Origin: Paenibacillus sp. HGH0039
GTDB lineage: Bacteria > Bacillota > Bacilli > Paenibacillales > NBRC-103111
Assembly: GCF_000411255.1 (NCBI RefSeq)
Contig: NZ_KE150413.1
Location: forward strand, 1,156,999 to 1,220,998
DNA: 64,000 nucleotides
Direction: 5' to 3'
In this document: positions 60,403 to 64,000 of the stretch, piece by piece
Layout: each line of letters opens with the position of its first letter
Position numbering within the stretch: position 1 is the stretch's first letter
Made by a program: the position numbers and the translations under genes
The notes under the pieces: model-generated
What the model was told of the DNA's origin: nothing
The model's input: only the letters and a program-made list of their open reading frames with translations
The model's database searches: none

Positions 60403-60884
60403 GAGCTGTCACCTTCTTTACAAGTTTCGTGATTCCATTCCATAGCCAGATACATGTCGTTCTCTCCCGCGTTATGAAAGCCCAGCCGTTCATACAGGGC
60501 CAGCGCTCTGCCGGTTCTAAGTACGGAAAGCCGGAGCGGAAGGTTTTGTTCGCGGGCTTCTTGCATAAAGGTTTGAAGCAGCTTTGTACCGAGTCCTTGA
60601 TTGTGGAATTGCGGGAGGAGGGTAATATCCACAATTCTTATACAGTGTGGCGTCCGGTGGATCAGAATTCTTCCGGCCCGTTGACCGTCTTGGCAGACGA
60701 TGTACGACTCCGCTTCGGGATACTGCTGCCGGTAAGAGCCGCTCTGGGCGCTGTACTGCATGTCAAGAAAAGACCGCAGGGTTGCTTCGTCCCAGCCCCA
60801 AGCCTGTACTTCCGCCATCCGGGAGCTGCAATAAAGCTCGAATAGAAACGGCTGGTCTTCCGGCTCGGACATTTTTTTTAACAC
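60399..60884 (-). CDS. GNAT family N-acetyltransferase
   Basis: 161 aa from GTG 60884 (GGGAGG upstream); the frame is open to 60971 but without SD. GNAT fold: RAGRILIHRTPHCIRIVDITLLPQFHNQGLGTKLLQTFMQEA includes the acetyl-CoA-binding Q/R-x-x-G-x-G pattern (HNQGLGT), followed by LYERLGFHNAGEND. Acceptor unknown; being the first gene of the collar operon and coupled by ATGA to it, it may acetylate a collar protein. Confidence 0.85.
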   Translation of the reverse strand: MLKKMSEPEDQPFLFELYCSSRMAEVQAWGWDEATLRSFLDMQYSAQSGSYRQQYPEAESYIVCQDGQRAGRILIHRTPHCIRIVDITLLPQFHNQGLGTKLLQTFMQEAREQNLPLRLSVLRTGRALALYERLGFHNAGENDMYLAMEWNHETCKEGDSS

Positions 60885-61157
60885 AGGGGACCTCCCTCTT
60901 AAGGAGTTAAGAACTATTTTCCATTTCAGAATACCACAAGGTTTCTCCAAAATATATACATTTTGTGACATGCAATAGGCTGTTTGTCTTTATTTTTTTG
61001 GTGAGTTTTTCTTCTTTTTCTATTAAAATGTAATTAGGTCTCAAAACGAAGGCTTGTATTCCGATGAACTTATGGGGGGATGAGAATTATTAGCATTTTT
61101 AAACATCCAGATGACATATATTCAGTCACCATTTATAAATCGATATAGGAGGTTCAC
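60885..61157. other. Divergent promoter region, GNAT-collar operon / repeat protein
   Basis: 273 AT-rich bases. CATATATT near 61112 recalls a sigma-E/K -10 element, but no confident -35; GATATAGGAGG SD precedes the repeat protein. Nothing else recognised. Confidence 0.4.
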
Positions 61158-64000
61158 ATGAGGGAGCTGGGTAAAACGGGATTTTGGGGCCGCTTTCTGC
61201 GGATAGCCCTGGTGTTCCTGCTCGTTGCCGGTACCGGCGGTGCGGGGAACTGGATTGGCAGAGCGGAGGCGGCAGGCACATGGGATAACGTTCCTAACAA
61301 TGCGGGAACGGATTTAAACCAAGTTGCTTACGGAAATGGAAAATGGGTGGCCGTCGGTAACTTGGGTACGATTATGACGTCGTCAGACGGGCTGAGCTGG
61401 AGCAAGACAACCATTGCTCTTTCGTCGGCGGTAGGGGTAACCTACGCCGGAAGCCAGTGGATTGTTACGGGAGCGGGCGGTAAAATCGCGACCTCGCCCG
61501 ATGCCGTAACCTGGACGGTCCGCTCGACGGGAACATCCGCCAATCTGAGTGCGGCTGCCTATAACGGTACCGTATGGGTCATCGCGGGGTATAGCGGGGT
61601 GATTCTGAGCTCTCCGGACGGTATCGCTTGGACCCCCAGGACTTCGGGAACTGCGGCCAATTTTTACAGCGTTACGTATGGAGGCGGTTTGTTCGCTGCG
61701 GTTGGGAGTGCAGGCACGATACGAACTTCTCCCGACGGGATCACCTGGACGACGCGTTCGGGCAGCCCGGAAGACTTGATGGGCGTTAATTACGGAGCCG
61801 GCCAATTCGTTGCCGGCGGGTCAAATCAGAGGGTGCTTACTTCCTCCGACGGAATCACCTGGACGCCCAGAACGGTCTCCGTGGCCGGGATGAACTTATA
61901 CGGCATTGCTTATGGCGCGAACAAGTTTGTAGCCGTAGGCGATACAGGAGGGGGACCTGGAGCGATAGCCTCCTCTCCCGACGGCATTACATGGAGTGCG
62001 GAGAAAACGGGGCTCGGCGATTTTTTAAATCATGTGGGTTTTGCTAACGGAAGGTTTATCACCGTTGGGGGAGCCGGCGCTATGCTGACGCAGTATAACA
62101 CGTTTTCCACGAACGCCAATCTGAGCAATTTAACGTTAAGTGCGGGAACGCTCAGCCCTGCGTTTGCATCCGGGACAAGCGGCTATACGGCCGATGTGTC
62201 ATACGGCACGGTAAGTATTAATGTGACCCCGACGGTTGCAGACGGCACGGCGACGGTTAAATTAAACGGCAGCACGGTGGCCAGCGGCAGTCCGTCGCCC
62301 GTATCGCTGAACGTGGGTGCCAACACCGTCACTGTTCTCGTAACGGCGCAGGACGGCACGACCAAGAAGACTTACACGGTCTCGGTAACGCGAGCGGCAT
62401 CCACTAATGCCGATCTTAATAATCTGACCCTAAGCGGGACGGCACTGGCTCCGGGATTCGCTTCCGGTACGACGAGCTACACGGCCAGTGTGGCTAACAA
62501 TGTGACGAGCGTCGACGTAACGCCGACCCTTGCGAACGGCACGGCAGCGGTTAAAGTGAACGGCAATGCGGCCGTCAGCGGCAGTCCGTCATCCGTACCG
62601 CTGAATGTGGGCTCCAATACCATCACCGTCCTGGTAACGGCACAAGACGGCACGACGCAGAAAACCTACACGGTCACGGTAACGCGAGCGGCATCCAATA
62701 ATGCGAACTTGAACGGCTTAACGCTAAGCGCCGGTTCTCTTAGTCCGGCCTTCGCTTCCGGTACGACGAGCTACACGGCCAGTGTGGCGGACAGCGTAGC
62801 GAGCGTCGACGTAACGCCAACCCTTGCGGACGGTACGGCAACGGTTAAAGTGAACGGCAATGCGGCCGTGAGCGGCAGTCCGTCGCCCGTATCGCTGAAC
62901 GTGGGCGCCAATACCATCACCGTTCTGGTAACGGCGCAGGATGGCACGACGCAGAAGAGCTATACGATAACGGTAACGCGGGCGGCACCATTATCCGGCA
63001 ATGCCGATTTAAGTAACTTGGTCCTGAGCGGAGCCACCTTAAATCCCGGATTTGCATCCGGTACGACTACATATACGTCCAGTGTGGCCTATGGAGTCAC
63101 TACTCTTGACGTAACGCCTACAGTGGCGGACAGCCATGCTGCGGTTACAGTGAACGGCCATACTGTCGCCAGCGGGACTCCATCTTCCGTACCGCTGAAT
63201 GTTGGACCGAATACGGTCACCCTTCTCGTTACGGCAGAGAATAGTACAACGAAGACTTATACGATCACGGTAACGCGTGCGGCGGGCTCCAATAACGCCA
63301 ATCTGAGCGGAATCACGCTAAGCGGAGGCGCAACGCTCAGCCCCGTTTTTGCGGGGGGAACGACACTTTATACGGTTGATGTTCCGAACAGTGTCTTCGG
63401 TTTGGACGTAACGCCGTCGGTGGCGGACGGCACGGCGACGCTTAAAGTCAACGGCACAGCAGTGGCAAGCGGCACTCCGGTTCCCGTCTCCTTGAACGTG
63501 GGAAGCAATACGGTTACGCTGCTCGTCACCGCACAGGACGGCACGCCCAAAACGTATACGTTGACGATAAACCGGGCACCATCCGACAACGCGCTCTTGA
63601 ACAACTTAACGCTAAGTGCGGGAACGTTAAGCCCGGTCTTTGCCTCCGGCACTACAAGCTATACGGCGCAAGTGGCAACCGGCGTATCGAGCATTGATGT
63701 GACGCCGGTAGTCGCGGACGGCACGGCAACCATGACCATGAACGGTCAATCGGTGCCAAGCGGCACGGCGGTTCCGATGTCGCTCAACGTCGGCGACAAC
63801 ACGGTCACCGTTATAGTGACGGCACAGGACGGAAGGACTAGCGAAACGTACACGGTGACGGTAAAACGCGCCGCACCGCTATCGGGCAATGCGGATTTAA
63901 GCTCCCTGGCCCTAAGCGCAGGCACGCTCAACCCGGCCTTCGCAGCGGGAACTACGGCCTATACGGCAAGTGTGGCCAACGCTGTGAGCACGGTTGACGT
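61158..64000 (+). CDS. Large secreted repeat protein: beta-propeller-like domain and cadherin-like beta-sandwich repeats (partial)
   Basis: Open to the window edge, over 947 residues. Signal peptide ~1-40 (LRIALVFLLVAGTGG..., likely cleavage after AEA). Residues ~45-310 contain six repeats ending in S(P/S)DG-x-x-W (SSDGLSW, TSPDAVTW, SSPDGIAW, TSPDGITW and so on), a propeller-like sialidase/BNR-style fold. From ~315 follow cadherin-like beta-sandwich (PF12733-like) repeats of ~95-100 aa, NANLSNLTLSAGTLSP... VTVTRAA, six complete and a seventh begun. AGGAGG SD before ATG 61158. Probably surface-exposed adhesion or carbohydrate-associated; the C-terminal anchor (for example SLH domains) would lie outside the window. 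Confidence 0.88.
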   Translation, partial: MRELGKTGFWGRFLRIALVFLLVAGTGGAGNWIGRAEAAGTWDNVPNNAGTDLNQVAYGNGKWVAVGNLGTIMTSSDGLSWSKTTIALSSAVGVTYAGSQWIVTGAGGKIATSPDAVTWTVRSTGTSANLSAAAYNGTVWVIAGYSGVILSSPDGIAWTPRTSGTAANFYSVTYGGGLFAAVGSAGTIRTSPDGITWTTRSGSPEDLMGVNYGAGQFVAGGSNQRVLTSSDGITWTPRTVSVAGMNLYGIAYGANKFVAVGDTGGGPGAIASSPDGITWSAEKTGLGDFLNHVGFANGRFITVGGAGAMLTQYNTFSTNANLSNLTLSAGTLSPAFASGTSGYTADVSYGTVSINVTPTVADGTATVKLNGSTVASGSPSPVSLNVGANTVTVLVTAQDGTTKKTYTVSVTRAASTNADLNNLTLSGTALAPGFASGTTSYTASVANNVTSVDVTPTLANGTAAVKVNGNAAVSGSPSSVPLNVGSNTITVLVTAQDGTTQKTYTVTVTRAASNNANLNGLTLSAGSLSPAFASGTTSYTASVADSVASVDVTPTLADGTATVKVNGNAAVSGSPSPVSLNVGANTITVLVTAQDGTTQKSYTITVTRAAPLSGNADLSNLVLSGATLNPGFASGTTTYTSSVAYGVTTLDVTPTVADSHAAVTVNGHTVASGTPSSVPLNVGPNTVTLLVTAENSTTKTYTITVTRAAGSNNANLSGITLSGGATLSPVFAGGTTLYTVDVPNSVFGLDVTPSVADGTATLKVNGTAVASGTPVPVSLNVGSNTVTLLVTAQDGTPKTYTLTINRAPSDNALLNNLTLSAGTLSPVFASGTTSYTAQVATGVSSIDVTPVVADGTATMTMNGQSVPSGTAVPMSLNVGDNTVTVIVTAQDGRTSETYTVTVKRAAPLSGNADLSSLALSAGTLNPAFAAGTTAYTASVANAVSTVD
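62109..64000 (+). repeat. Seven tandem cadherin-like repeats within the secreted protein gene
   Basis: Units begin near 62109, 62400, 62693, 62997, 63291, 63582 and 63885, about 288-305 bases apart. Repeats 2 and 3 share long identical stretches in their second half (around GTGAACGGCAATGCGGCCGT), showing recent duplication. Confidence 0.85.

Overview
The window looks like chromosome from a Paenibacillus-type Bacillales bacterium. This rests on gene families and gene order, not on a database search. From memory, the order ytoI-ytpI, ytrI-ytrH-dnaE, accD-accA-pyk, fxsA-ytvI, citZ-icd-mdh, phoP/phoR follows the Bacillus subtilis block, with insertions and losses. Sporulation-associated membrane genes (ytrH, ytrI, ytvI), strong Gram-positive Shine-Dalgarno (SD) sites, frequent TTG/GTG starts, a rather GC-rich base composition and a class I fumarase fit Paenibacillaceae.

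Layout. 0-6.7 kb: a PRD-type antiterminator, an acrylyl-CoA reductase-like enzyme, an SgrR-like regulator, small unknown proteins, YtoI and YtpI. 6.8-11.5 kb: an island that reads as a quorum-sensing locus of the ComQXPA type. It has a ComP-like kinase, a ComA-like regulator and a ComQ-like prenyl transferase in one + strand operon, and a 55-residue ComX-like precursor ending in Trp transcribed divergently. 11.5-25.4 kb: ytrIH, hisC, an aminotransferase, dnaE (with unusual disordered inserts), a frameshifted yutG/pgpA-like gene, the accD-accA-pyk operon, a thioesterase and fxsA. 25.4-31.7 kb: ytvI, an S66 peptidase, and ppk/ppx tail to tail. 31.9-42.6 kb: citZ, icd, mdh, a membrane protein, yfbR with a polysaccharide deacetylase, a class I fumarase, then phoR and phoP in the order phoR-phoP, each preceded by PhoP-box-like 11-bp direct repeats.

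43-51.8 kb: an AraC regulator divergent from a Gfo/Idh/MocA oxidoreductase; a cytochrome bd operon (32-codon ORF, cydA, cydB, cydS) behind a Rex-type operator; an unknown protein; and a two-component system. 51.8-57.9 kb: a divergent regulatory region with seven 11-bp-spaced TTCAG-type repeats, followed by an operon for a GT39-type membrane glycosyltransferase, a GT2 polyisoprenyl-phosphate glycosyltransferase, GtrA and GalU, then a DUF4405-like membrane protein. 58-64 kb: a small AT-rich pair of unknown genes, an operon of a GNAT acetyltransferase plus three phage-tail-collar-like proteins, and the start of a very large secreted repeat protein that runs off the window.

The most interesting item is the comX/comP-A-Q locus with its non-standard arrangement. 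Also notable are the probable response-regulator operator array at 51.82-51.91 kb, the extra small ORF leading the cyd operon, and recurrent Gly/Ala-rich insertions in otherwise conserved proteins. No tRNA, rRNA, IS element or CRISPR array was seen.
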